Assembly: GCA_017619905.1 (NCBI GenBank) | Contig: JAFZRK010000004.1 | Location: forward strand, 1-6,461 | Origin: Bacillota bacterium | GTDB taxonomy: Bacteria > Bacillota > Clostridia > Peptostreptococcales > Anaerovoracaceae | Direction of reading: 5' to 3' | DNA: 6,461 nucleotides | Part shown: in pieces, positions 1-5,969 of the stretch | Layout: every line of letters starts with the position of its first letter | How positions within the stretch are numbered: position 1 is the stretch's first letter | The notes under the pieces: model-generated | The model's input: only the letters and a program-made list of their open reading frames with translations | Database searches by the model: none | Told to the model about the DNA's origin: nothing | Program-made: the position numbers and the translations under genes

Positions 1-646
1 AGAACAGCACTACCGCAGGATCGTCGAAGGTCCTGTGTACCTTGAAGTTGTAGGAGCAGGCCCGGCCTATCTTCATGAAATCGTCCCAGGGGATTATCGG
101 GGCGTCGTCCGGGATCTTTGCGATCTTGCGGCCCTCGGTAAGCATGTATCCTGCCTTTATCGGCTGCGAAAGTTCGTCCTTTATGCGTGCGATGACCACG
201 TTGATAAGCCCGGTGTTCTGACGTATGGCCTCTATCTTGTGGTAGAACTGGTCCAGGGTAACGACAAGGACGCTCTCGGACTCGTTGATGTAGAACTCCA
301 GTTCCTTCTCGGAGGACAGCGGGTGCACCATGCTGGCGACCGCGCCTACCATGTTGACCGCGTAGAACATGTATATTCCCTGCGGGCAGTTGGGCATGGC
401 GATGGTGACGGAATCCCCGGGGCGGATGCCTACGGTCCTTAAGCTCCTTGCGCATGCCTCTATGTTTTTCATAAGTTCCCTGTAGGTGATGGACTTGCCC
501 ATGAAATCCATGGCTACGGCAGTGGGCCTTTCCTTGGCCTGCAGTTCCACGCCTTCCCACATGGCGCCCTGGAAATACTCGAGAGTGAACGGTATGTCCC
601 CCAGATGGTCTTTCCAAGGGGTCTTTGCTGTTGTTTCGATGCTCAT
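1..646 (-). CDS. AMP-forming acyl-CoA synthetase, second tandem copy (3' end cut by window edge)
   Basis: This is the N-terminal 215 codons of an acyl-activating enzyme of the ANL (acyl/aryl-CoA ligase) superfamily. Such enzymes adenylate a carboxylic acid with ATP and pass it to CoA. The frame is open from the ATG at 646 to the left edge with no stop. It is truncated just as it enters the ATP-binding P-loop (visible end DDPAVVLF), so the catalytic motifs lie outside the window. A hand alignment with the complete neighbour at 697-2421 gives about 161 identities in 208 residues (77%), with no gap after the first few residues, so the two are tandem paralogues. The start is secure. An in-frame TGA lies 15 bases upstream, no other start codon intervenes, and the conserved block KTPWKD begins at residue 8. 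No clear Shine-Dalgarno sequence precedes it. The gap to the upstream gene is 50 bases, so it is probably the fourth gene of the same operon. Acyl substrate unknown. Confidence 0.9.
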   Translation of the reverse strand, partial: MSIETTAKTPWKDHLGDIPFTLEYFQGAMWEGVELQAKERPTAVAMDFMGKSITYRELMKNIEACARSLRTVGIRPGDSVTIAMPNCPQGIYMFYAVNMVGAVASMVHPLSSEKELEFYINESESVLVVTLDQFYHKIEAIRQNTGLINVVIARIKDELSQPIKAGYMLTEGRKIAKIPDDAPIIPWDDFMKIGRACSYNFKVHRTFDDPAVVLF

Positions 647-696
647 GACAGTTTTTCGGGTTCAGGTCCCCGCGACCTTTGCTCTTGCTGCGTTAG

Positions 697-2421
697 TTAT
701 TTGTTTGCGTCCTCTTCGGCGCGCTTTTTGGCCTCTTCCTCTTCCAGCACGCGGTAAGCCACCTTGCCGACCATGGTCTTGGGCAGCTCCTCGCGGAACT
801 CCAGGTCCTTGGGCATGGCGTACTTTGCTATGCGCTTGGAAGCGTACTTGAGTATGGCCTCCTTGGTCTCCTTGCTGGGCTCCACGCCCGGCGCAGGCAC
901 TATGAATATCTTTGGCCTGTGCATCCTGTAGGAGTCCGGAACGCCTATGCAGCAGCTCATGGACACCAGGTCGCAGGAGTCGAAGATGTTCTCTATCTGC
1001 GCGGGATAGATGTTGTATCCCGAGCTTATTATCATGCGTTTTATGCGGCCGCGGAAGTACACGAAGCCCTCGCTGTCCATGGCTCCCAGGTCTCCCGTGT
1101 AGAGCCAGGTAAGGCCGTCAGCGTGCTTGCGCAGCGCCTTCTCGTTCTCCTCCGGGTGGTTAAGATAGCCGGTCATGACCATGGGGCCGGAGACCAGTAT
1201 CTCGCCTTCCTCGCCGTAGGGGACTTCCTCGTCCGTATCCGGCTTTACGATCTTGAAGAAGGTATCCGGGAACGGCAGTCCGATGGAGCCCTCCTTGTAC
1301 CTGTGCGGAGGCGTAAGGCAGCAGGCCGTAACGGTCTCCGTGGCGCCGTAGCCCTCGCGCACCTGCACGCTCGCCTGGTGGTCGTAGAGGAAGGTGTCGA
1401 GCTTCTTCTTCAGCTCTATGGACAAGCTGTCGCCGCCGGAATATACGCCCTTCAGCGCGGACAGATCCGCCTTCTCCATGTTGGGGAGACGCAGCAGCGC
1501 CTCGTAGAGCGTGGGGACGCCCGCCACGAAGTTGCAGCGCTTCTTTACCATAAGTTTGGAGTAGCTCTTGGGGGTGAAACGAGGCACCAGCAGGCACCTT
1601 CCGCCGCTGAAGAGCATCGCGTGTATGCAGACACCCAGTCCGAACCCATGGAAGAGCGGCATGGCTGCCAGCATCTTGTCGCCGGGACGGAACATGGGGT
1701 TGGTGGCTATTATCATCTTCGCCACGGAGTTGAACGCTCCGTTGGTGAGAAGTATCCCCTTGGAAGTTCCGGTGGTACCGCCGGAGAAGAGCACCACCGC
1801 AGGGTCGTCGTAGCCCTTGTGCACCTTAAAATCGAAGGAGCAGGCGTGGCCTATCTTCATGAACTCGTCCCAGGAGATGACGGGAGCGTCGCTGGGTATC
1901 TTCGCCAGTTTGTGGCCCTCGGTAAGATAGTAGCCCGCCTTTACGACTATGCCGAGCTCGTCCTTTATGCTTGCTACGACTATGTTGATTATGGAAGTGT
2001 TGTGCCTTATGGCTTCTATCTTGTTGTAGAACTGGTCCAGAGTCACCACCAGGACGCTCTTGGTCTCGTTGATGTAGAACTCCAGCTCCTTCTCGGAAGA
2101 GAGCGGGTGGACCATGCAGGCGATGGCGCCCACCATGTTGACCGCGTACAGGATGTATATGATCTGCGGGCAGTTGGGCATGGCTATGGTCACATAGTCG
2201 CCGGGGCGCACGCCTATGGTGCGCAGACTTCTTGCGCAGGCCTCTATGTTCTTCTGCATCTCCCTGTAGGAGACAGTCTTGCCCATGAAGTCCAGCGCTA
2301 TGCTGTGCGGCATTTCCTTGGCCTGCAGCTCTACGCCCTCCCACATGGAGCCCTGAAAATATTCAAGTGTGAACGGAAGGTCGCCGAGCGAGTCCTTCCA
2401 GGGTGTTTTTACTGTTGTCAT
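697..2421 (-). CDS. AMP-forming acyl-CoA synthetase (FadD-like long-chain fatty acid-CoA ligase family)
   Basis: This is a complete 574-residue ANL-superfamily ligase, a normal length for acyl-CoA synthetases. It should form an acyl-adenylate from ATP and then the acyl-CoA thioester, in the cytoplasm or at the membrane face. Visible motifs in order are the P-loop SGGTTGTSKG (residues 213-222), the A4-type MPLFHGFGLG (254-263), YGATET (358-363), YTGD (441-444), the hinge region starting RGRIKRMI with SGYNIYP following (457-473), and C-terminal PKTMVGK (547-553), whose Lys553 should be the catalytic lysine. All core motifs are present, so it is probably active. The P-loop has Ser where many members have Pro. 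The last 20 residues are rich in Glu and Lys. The ATG overlaps the stop of the upstream isomerase gene as ATGA and has no evident Shine-Dalgarno, so translation is probably coupled. Family membership is firm. Chain-length preference (fatty, branched or aromatic acid) cannot be told from the sequence. Confidence 0.93.
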   Translation of the reverse strand: MTTVKTPWKDSLGDLPFTLEYFQGSMWEGVELQAKEMPHSIALDFMGKTVSYREMQKNIEACARSLRTIGVRPGDYVTIAMPNCPQIIYILYAVNMVGAIACMVHPLSSEKELEFYINETKSVLVVTLDQFYNKIEAIRHNTSIINIVVASIKDELGIVVKAGYYLTEGHKLAKIPSDAPVISWDEFMKIGHACSFDFKVHKGYDDPAVVLFSGGTTGTSKGILLTNGAFNSVAKMIIATNPMFRPGDKMLAAMPLFHGFGLGVCIHAMLFSGGRCLLVPRFTPKSYSKLMVKKRCNFVAGVPTLYEALLRLPNMEKADLSALKGVYSGGDSLSIELKKKLDTFLYDHQASVQVREGYGATETVTACCLTPPHRYKEGSIGLPFPDTFFKIVKPDTDEEVPYGEEGEILVSGPMVMTGYLNHPEENEKALRKHADGLTWLYTGDLGAMDSEGFVYFRGRIKRMIISSGYNIYPAQIENIFDSCDLVSMSCCIGVPDSYRMHRPKIFIVPAPGVEPSKETKEAILKYASKRIAKYAMPKDLEFREELPKTMVGKVAYRVLEEEEAKKRAEEDANK

Positions 2422-3479
2422 ACTACTACGCGGTATTTGCCGTCCGTTGCTTTTACGTACTTGTCCAGCTCGTAAGGGCTGAAGATGCCTTCCGGCGTAG
2501 CCACTCCCGTGACCAGATCCGGAGGCGTAATGTCGAACGACGGATAATAGCCCTTGACGCCCTCCGCCGCCGTGCGTACTCCCATGGCCTGGAGCGTAAA
2601 CTCCGGGTCGCGGAACTCTATCTTAACTGTATCTATCGTGGGATGCGCGAAGTCCGGCGCGCCCGTAACGTAGTACGGGACTCCGAAATGCTTCGCGACT
2701 ATCGCCGTCTGGAAAGTGCCTATCTTGTTGACCACGTGGCCGTCCATGCAGATGGCGTCCGCCGCCGTGGTGAACACGTCCACGCCCTCGTTAGCCATTA
2801 CGAACGCGGGCATGTTGTCGGAGATGACGGTGACGTCGAAGCCCATGTCGCGGCACACCGTTGCTGTAAGGCGCGCTCCCTGGAAATACGGCCTGGTCTC
2901 CGGGCAGAAGAGCTTTATCTCCTTGCCGGTGCTGCGGCATTCCCGAAGCATCATTCCGACTATGGTCTCCGCGAAGCAGAAGGTCATTACCGTTCCGCCC
3001 TGCGGGAACTTCTTTACAAGGTGATGCGCTATGCGGTCTATGAGGCCGTAGCGCTCGTCGTTCATTTCTACTGTGCGGTCCACTATCGCCTGAGCAGCGT
3101 CCGCGCCGCTCTCCAGCGCTTCGTCCGCGGCCTTAAGGCACTCGTCGCAGAAGACCCTCATGCGCTTTGCGGTGGTAGGCCTGGAATTCGCTATGGTGTC
3201 CGCAGCGTCCGCAAGATACGCCCTCTGCGCCTGCGCGGAAAGGTCCCTGCACTCGTAAGCCGCAAGAGCCATGCCCATGGGCGCCGCCGTAAAAGGTCCC
3301 GCGCTCTGGGTGACCATGTCCTTTATGGCCTGCGCCACTTCTTTATGGCTTTTACAGACCACGAACTCGGTCTTCGCAGGGTAAACACGGCGGTCCAGTA
3401 TCCTTACCTCGCCGCCGTCGTACCACGCAACGTTCTCGTATTTAAGCATGAATGCCAGATCGTGATCCGCTCTTTCCAT
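2418..3479 (-). CDS. MtnA-like sugar-phosphate isomerase (eIF-2B alpha/beta/delta family)
   Basis: This is a 353-residue protein of the family containing methylthioribose-1-phosphate isomerase (MtnA), ribose-1,5-bisphosphate isomerase and eIF-2B subunits. MtnA converts the aldose-1-phosphate to the ketose (methylthioribulose-1-phosphate) in methionine salvage. MtnA-like features are SRPTT (99-103), TFC (166-168), ETRPYFQGARLTA (194-206), SDNMPAFVM (220-228), AADAI (239-243) and NKIGT (251-255). The C-terminal FDITPPDLVT also matches the family. Cys168 and Asp241 sit where the catalytic Cys and Asp of MtnA are expected, so it is probably an isomerase. It is divergent: the N-terminal RGAPAIG-like motif is replaced by residues around SAGPFTAAPMG, and GADR is replaced by AADA. 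The true substrate may therefore differ, and I withhold a gene symbol. The ATG at 3479 is the first start codon after the preceding stop and has only a weak purine stretch (AGAGAA) ahead. Its stop overlaps the ligase start by 4 bases. No other methionine-salvage gene is visible. Confidence 0.82.
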   Translation of the reverse strand: MERADHDLAFMLKYENVAWYDGGEVRILDRRVYPAKTEFVVCKSHKEVAQAIKDMVTQSAGPFTAAPMGMALAAYECRDLSAQAQRAYLADAADTIANSRPTTAKRMRVFCDECLKAADEALESGADAAQAIVDRTVEMNDERYGLIDRIAHHLVKKFPQGGTVMTFCFAETIVGMMLRECRSTGKEIKLFCPETRPYFQGARLTATVCRDMGFDVTVISDNMPAFVMANEGVDVFTTAADAICMDGHVVNKIGTFQTAIVAKHFGVPYYVTGAPDFAHPTIDTVKIEFRDPEFTLQAMGVRTAAEGVKGYYPSFDITPPDLVTGVATPEGIFSPYELDKYVKATDGKYRVVV

Positions 3480-3530
3480 GTCGTTCTCTGCCGCGCCTAA
3501 GCTCCGCCGCTCCGCGGTGCCGCTGACTGC

Positions 3531-4205
3531 TTACTCCGCTCTGAACAGCAGCGAGTCCGCGTTGATCACTTCGTAGATGTACTTGCCGTCCTCCCACTTC
3601 AGGGCCGCGTCGTAGAACACGATGACTACTCCGTCGTAACCCTCCGGGACTCTGGCGTACCAGGTGTACTCGCAGATGCTCTGGCGCTCCTCGTTCCATC
3701 CCTGGTTGTCCACGGTCTTGATGTAAAGGCAGTCCGTCCACTCCTTGCCGTCCTTTACGACCGCGAACGACGTGGAGCCGTCCTCAAGATCCTTGACGTG
3801 CTGCTCGTAGTACTTCTGCTCGTAATACGTGGTGACGGTGGACGCCCTGTCGACTCCGTAGAGCCGCGCGTTCTGATCGTCGAACGCCGTGCGGGCCTTT
3901 ATCTCGATCCACTCGTAGCCCTCCAGTGCCTCCAGACCTTCCCTGGGGAGCGTTTCGCCGTTCTTATAGCGGTTGCATTCCGTTATCGTAAGCGTGCCGA
4001 CGGTGACCTGCGAGGGATCCTGCTTGCAGATGGTCTTGTAATCCGCGGCCTCGCCTATCTTGAGCGTGCACTTGAAGCCCTTGGCCTCCAGATCCGCTGC
4101 CTGAGGCGGTATCTCCACCGGCGCATTATTGGTATTCGTCTCCCCGCATCCGCAGAGAGCCAGCAGCAGTACTGCCGCCAGAATGATGATGAATGTCTTT
4201 TTCAT
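3531..4205 (-). CDS. Predicted lipoprotein of unknown function
   Basis: I do not recognise this 224-residue protein. It begins with a classic lipoprotein signal: MKKT, a hydrophobic stretch (residues 5-17), and a lipobox LCGC with the lipidated cysteine at Cys20. The mature protein should be tethered to the outer face of the cell membrane. A short polar linker (GETNTNNAPVEIPP) follows. The rest is soluble, with five further cysteines (46, 60, 77, 159, 178) and aromatic, beta-rich segments such as YEWIEIKARTAF (97-108) and EGYDGVVIVFYDAAL (188-202). That pattern is reminiscent of small Ig-like extracellular domains (DUF4352 type), but this is only a guess. The start is well supported: AAAGGG lies 7 bases ahead of the ATG, and an extended -10 promoter lies just upstream. 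It is first in an apparent operon with the MtnA-like isomerase (51-base gap) and the acyl-CoA synthetases, so it may act in the same, unknown process. Confidence 0.85.
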   Translation of the reverse strand: MKKTFIIILAAVLLLALCGCGETNTNNAPVEIPPQAADLEAKGFKCTLKIGEAADYKTICKQDPSQVTVGTLTITECNRYKNGETLPREGLEALEGYEWIEIKARTAFDDQNARLYGVDRASTVTTYYEQKYYEQHVKDLEDGSTSFAVVKDGKEWTDCLYIKTVDNQGWNEERQSICEYTWYARVPEGYDGVVIVFYDAALKWEDGKYIYEVINADSLLFRAE

Positions 4206-4212
4206 GATGTTG

Positions 4213-4218
4213 CCCTTT
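4213..4218 (-). promoter_or_regulatory. Ribosome-binding site of the lipoprotein gene
   Basis: AAAGGG on the minus strand lies 7 bases before the ATG at 4205. It is a moderate match to the anti-Shine-Dalgarno and supports that start, which also yields a complete signal peptide. Confidence 0.6.
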
Positions 4219-4243
4219 GAACGCCAAATCGTATTGACTAGAT

Positions 4244-4272
4244 ATTATACCACAACAAAACAGCATTGTACA
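4244..4272 (-). promoter_or_regulatory. Sigma-70/SigA-type promoter with extended -10, driving the lipoprotein operon
   Basis: On the minus strand there is a perfect -10 box TATAAT (4249-4244), preceded by TG one base before it (TGGTATAAT), which makes it an extended -10. A -35-like TGTACA (4272-4267) matches TTGACA at four of six positions, with a 17-base spacer. Transcription would start near 4237, giving a leader of about 30 bases before the lipoprotein ATG. No other good promoter was seen ahead of the three downstream genes, so this one probably serves all four. I see no clear operator, although a repeat-like segment begins 20 bases upstream of the -35 box. Confidence 0.75.
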
Positions 4273-4291
4273 CTTATTGCATAATGAGGCT

Positions 4292-4445
4292 TGGGGAAGT
4301 GCTCTCTCGACCAGCTCCGCAGCTTCACGCCGAGCCCTTTTCGGAGAACTCATCATTTCTCTGCGTACTGCGTCCGCGCTCACTGTGAGTTCACTTCGAA
4401 AGGTCTCTTCTACTGCTCCGCGATGGTCTCGATCACACTTCCCCA
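4292..4445. repeat. Inverted-repeat-bounded intergenic segment, possible MITE-like or dispersed repeat
   Basis: This 154-base segment starts with TGGGGAAGTG (4292-4301) and ends with its exact reverse complement CACTTCCCCA (4436-4445). Extending inward, the two ends match at about 17 of 22 positions (both include GACCA). The interior contains a perfect palindrome CTCACTGTGAG (4379-4389), overlapping GTGA-GT-TCAC (4385-4394). On the minus strand the segment is open in one frame and reads as an Arg/Glu/Ala-rich peptide (includes RREAAELVERALPQ) inside a longer TTG-started frame (4518-4126). That frame runs into the lipoprotein gene and has no ribosome-binding site. The peptide style resembles translated intergenic repeats I have seen in Clostridia, but I cannot search to confirm it. 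No target-site duplication is visible at the ends, and only one copy lies in this window, so the repeat call is inference. Confidence 0.4.
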
Positions 4446-4543
4446 TACCCTCAGATCCGCCGATAAACGCACAACGACCAAACAGTCCGCGTGACACCGG
4501 CAAACCGCCCCGCTTCAATAGTGCAATAACTATACAAACACAA
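4446..4543. other. Remaining intergenic DNA between the repeat-like segment and the rplQ terminator
   Basis: These 98 bases hold no gene I can support. There is a TATAGT on the minus strand (4534-4529), but its expected -35 position falls inside the terminator stem and does not match. The stretch is probably spacer separating the ribosomal operon from the lipoprotein operon. Confidence 0.5.
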
Positions 4544-4571
4544 AAACTGCTCCGCGGGTGCGGAGCAGTTT
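4544..4571 (-). terminator. Rho-independent terminator of the rpsD-rpoA-rplQ operon
   Basis: A perfect 12-bp stem (4571-4560 pairing with 4555-4544, core CTGCTCCGC/GCGGAGCAG) closes a 4-base loop. In the minus-strand transcript it runs into a T-rich tail: the stem ends in TTT and continues TT-G-TG-TTTG. It starts 36 bases after the rplQ stop, as expected for the end of the ribosomal transcription unit. The opposite strand has a weaker T tract (TTTCGTTGTT), and no plus-strand gene needs it. Confidence 0.93.
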
Positions 4572-4607
4572 CGTTGTTATGCTTTGATCCGTAAATGATC
4601 CGGCGCT

Positions 4608-4949
4608 TTATACCAGCTCCAGGAACACTGCCTCGGCAACGTCGCCCTGGCGCGGTCCCAGTTTAAGGATCCTGGTGTAGCCGCCGTGGCGCTCCTCGTA
4701 CTTCGGTGCGATCTCGTCGAAGAGCTTGGAGACGACGTCCTCATCCTTGATGTAGGCCAGCGCCTGCCTTCTTGCGTGAAGGTCGCCCTTCTTCGCAAGA
4801 GTGATCATCTTCTCGGCTTCTCTTCTGGCTTCCTTGGCCCTGCAGTCAGTTGTCTGAATGCGGCCGTAGCGGAAGAGATCCGTTACGAGATTTCTAAGCA
4901 TGGACTGTCTGTGAGCAGTTTTTACGCCCAGCTTTCTGTATCCATTCAT
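4608..4949 (-). CDS. rplQ: 50S ribosomal protein L17
   Basis: This 113-residue protein is the bacterial large-subunit protein L17, of typical length. It binds 23S rRNA and sits near the exit side of the large subunit. The N-terminus MNGYRKLGVKTAHRQSMLRN is the family hallmark (usually M-x-H-x-K/R-K/R-L-G-R/V). The following LVTDLF, RIQTTDCRAKEAR and C-terminal GGYTRILKLGPRQGD are also characteristic, with the usual VFLELV-type ending. AGGAGG (4964-4959) lies 9 bases before the ATG, and the gene starts 21 bases after rpoA stops, so the two are cotranscribed. A strong terminator follows. The usual His near the N-terminus is Gly-Tyr here, a minor variation. Identification is secure. Confidence 0.97.
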   Translation of the reverse strand: MNGYRKLGVKTAHRQSMLRNLVTDLFRYGRIQTTDCRAKEARREAEKMITLAKKGDLHARRQALAYIKDEDVVSKLFDEIAPKYEERHGGYTRILKLGPRQGDVAEAVFLELV

Positions 4950-4970
4950 TTCTCAAATCCTCCTTTGGAT

Positions 4971-5918
4971 CTATTCTTCGCTCGGAGCAAAGCCGAGACC
5001 CATCTCTGCTAACTTGTTCTTTACTTCGTCCAGGGACTTCCTGCCGAGGTTGCGGATCTTGATCATCTCGTCCTCGGTCTTGTAGGTGAGTTCCTGTACG
5101 GTGTTGATGCCGGCCCTCTTAAGGCAGTTGAAGGAACGCACGGAGAGCTCCAGCTCTTCTATGCTCATCTCAAGGACCTTGTCCTTGGTGTCCTCTTCCT
5201 TGACGGTCATTATCTCGATAGCTTCGGTGCTTCCGACAAGGCCTATGAACAGCTTAAGATGCTCTTCCAGGATCTTGGCTCCCAGGGAAACGCCCTCGGT
5301 GGGGCTGATGCTTCCGTCGGTCCAGATCTCCAGTATGAGACGCTCGTAGTCGGTGACCTGTCCTACACGGGTGTTCTCCACGGTGTAGTTGACCTTGCGC
5401 ACCGGCGTGTAGATGCTGTCTACCGGGATGACTGCTATGGGAGTGTTCTCGTCCTTGTTCTGCTCCGCGGGAACGTAGCCGCGGCCCGTCGCTATGTTGA
5501 TCTCCATGACGAGGGTGGCGTTCTCTTCCAGCGTTGCTATATGAAGCTCCGGATTTATGATCTCCAGATCCTGGTCGGCTATGATGTCCGCAGCGGTAAC
5601 TTCGCAGGGACCCGTAACGTTGATCAGGGCCCTCTTCCTGTCGTCGCCGTGGAGCGCTATCGCGAGCTTCTTGAGGTTGAGGATTATCTCCGTAACGTCT
5701 TCCTTGACGCCGGGGATGGTGGAGAACTCGTGCAGTATGCCGTCGATCCTGACGGACGTTACAGCGGCGCCGGGAAGGCTGCTCAGGAGTATCCTCCTTA
5801 AGCTGTTGCCCAGCGTGTTTCCGTATCCTCTCTCAAGCGGTTCTACCACGAACCTGCCGTAGCACGGATCATCTTCGGAGATATAACTTTCGATTACCGG
5901 TCTTTCAATTTCTATCAC
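4971..5918 (-). CDS. rpoA: DNA-directed RNA polymerase subunit alpha
   Basis: This 315-residue alpha subunit is of normal length. It dimerises to nucleate assembly of beta and beta-prime, and its C-terminal domain contacts UP elements and activators. The N-terminal domain shows FVVEPLERGYGNTLGNSLRR (23-42) followed by ILLSSLPG, the assembly and dimer region, then GVKEDVTEIILNLK (70-83). After a charged linker (about 240-252) the C-terminal domain has LELSVRSFNCLKRAGI, where Arg261 matches E. coli Arg265 for DNA contact, and the helix-hairpin-helix NLGRKSLDEVK (290-300). The start codon is GTG at 5918, chosen because AGGAGG lies 8 bases upstream and the protein begins with the usual MIEIE(R/K)P. 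The gene lies 51 bases after rpsD and 21 before rplQ. It appears intact. Confidence 0.98.
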   Translation of the reverse strand: MIEIERPVIESYISEDDPCYGRFVVEPLERGYGNTLGNSLRRILLSSLPGAAVTSVRIDGILHEFSTIPGVKEDVTEIILNLKKLAIALHGDDRKRALINVTGPCEVTAADIIADQDLEIINPELHIATLEENATLVMEINIATGRGYVPAEQNKDENTPIAVIPVDSIYTPVRKVNYTVENTRVGQVTDYERLILEIWTDGSISPTEGVSLGAKILEEHLKLFIGLVGSTEAIEIMTVKEEDTKDKVLEMSIEELELSVRSFNCLKRAGINTVQELTYKTEDEMIKIRNLGRKSLDEVKNKLAEMGLGFAPSEE

Positions 5919-5926
5919 TCTGTTTA

Positions 5927-5932
5927 CCTCCT
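5927..5932 (-). promoter_or_regulatory. Ribosome-binding site fixing the GTG start of rpoA
   Basis: AGGAGG on the minus strand, 8 bases before GTG at 5918. Its ideal spacing settles the non-ATG start. No in-frame ATG is found nearby that would give the conserved N-terminus. Confidence 0.85.
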
Positions 5933-5969
5933 GAATTAACTGCTAACTGATACTTCGATTAGGGGTTAA

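Noticed and set aside
35..442. Plus-strand open frame of 135 codons at the left edge
   Set aside because: It is antisense to the second acyl-CoA synthetase, and its product resembles the antisense product of the first copy because the two genes are paralogues.
919..2475. Plus-strand open frame of 518 codons opposite the acyl-CoA synthetase
   Set aside because: It lies wholly antisense to a ligase with all its family motifs and encodes a low-complexity Val/Ala/His/Arg-rich product with no recognisable domain. It is an effect of GC-rich codon bias on the real gene.
2403..3500. Plus-strand open frame of 365 codons opposite the MtnA-like gene
   Set aside because: It is the mirror of the isomerase gene. 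The product is Arg/Val/His-rich and unlike any family I know, and it has no independent ribosome-binding site.
3507..3517. Small hairpin CCGC-TCC-GCGG between the lipoprotein and isomerase genes as a terminator
   Set aside because: The stem is only 4 bp with a 3-base loop and is not followed by a T tract, so it is not a terminator. It may be chance in GC-rich DNA.
4126..4518. Minus-strand open frame of 130 codons covering the intergenic region
   Set aside because: It needs a TTG start without a Shine-Dalgarno, runs 80 bases into the lipoprotein gene in another frame, and spans the promoter. Its central part is better read as the translated repeat-like segment.
4529..4534. TATAGT on the minus strand as a possible -10 box
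   Set aside because: The position 17 bases upstream reads CCGCGG inside the terminator stem, with no resemblance to TTGACA, and no gene needs it.
4412..4556. CTGCTCCGCG occurs both in the repeat-like segment (4412-4421) and in the terminator stem (4547-4556)
   Set aside because: Ten shared bases of a GC-rich word that is common in this DNA. The flanks do not match, so I take it as chance.
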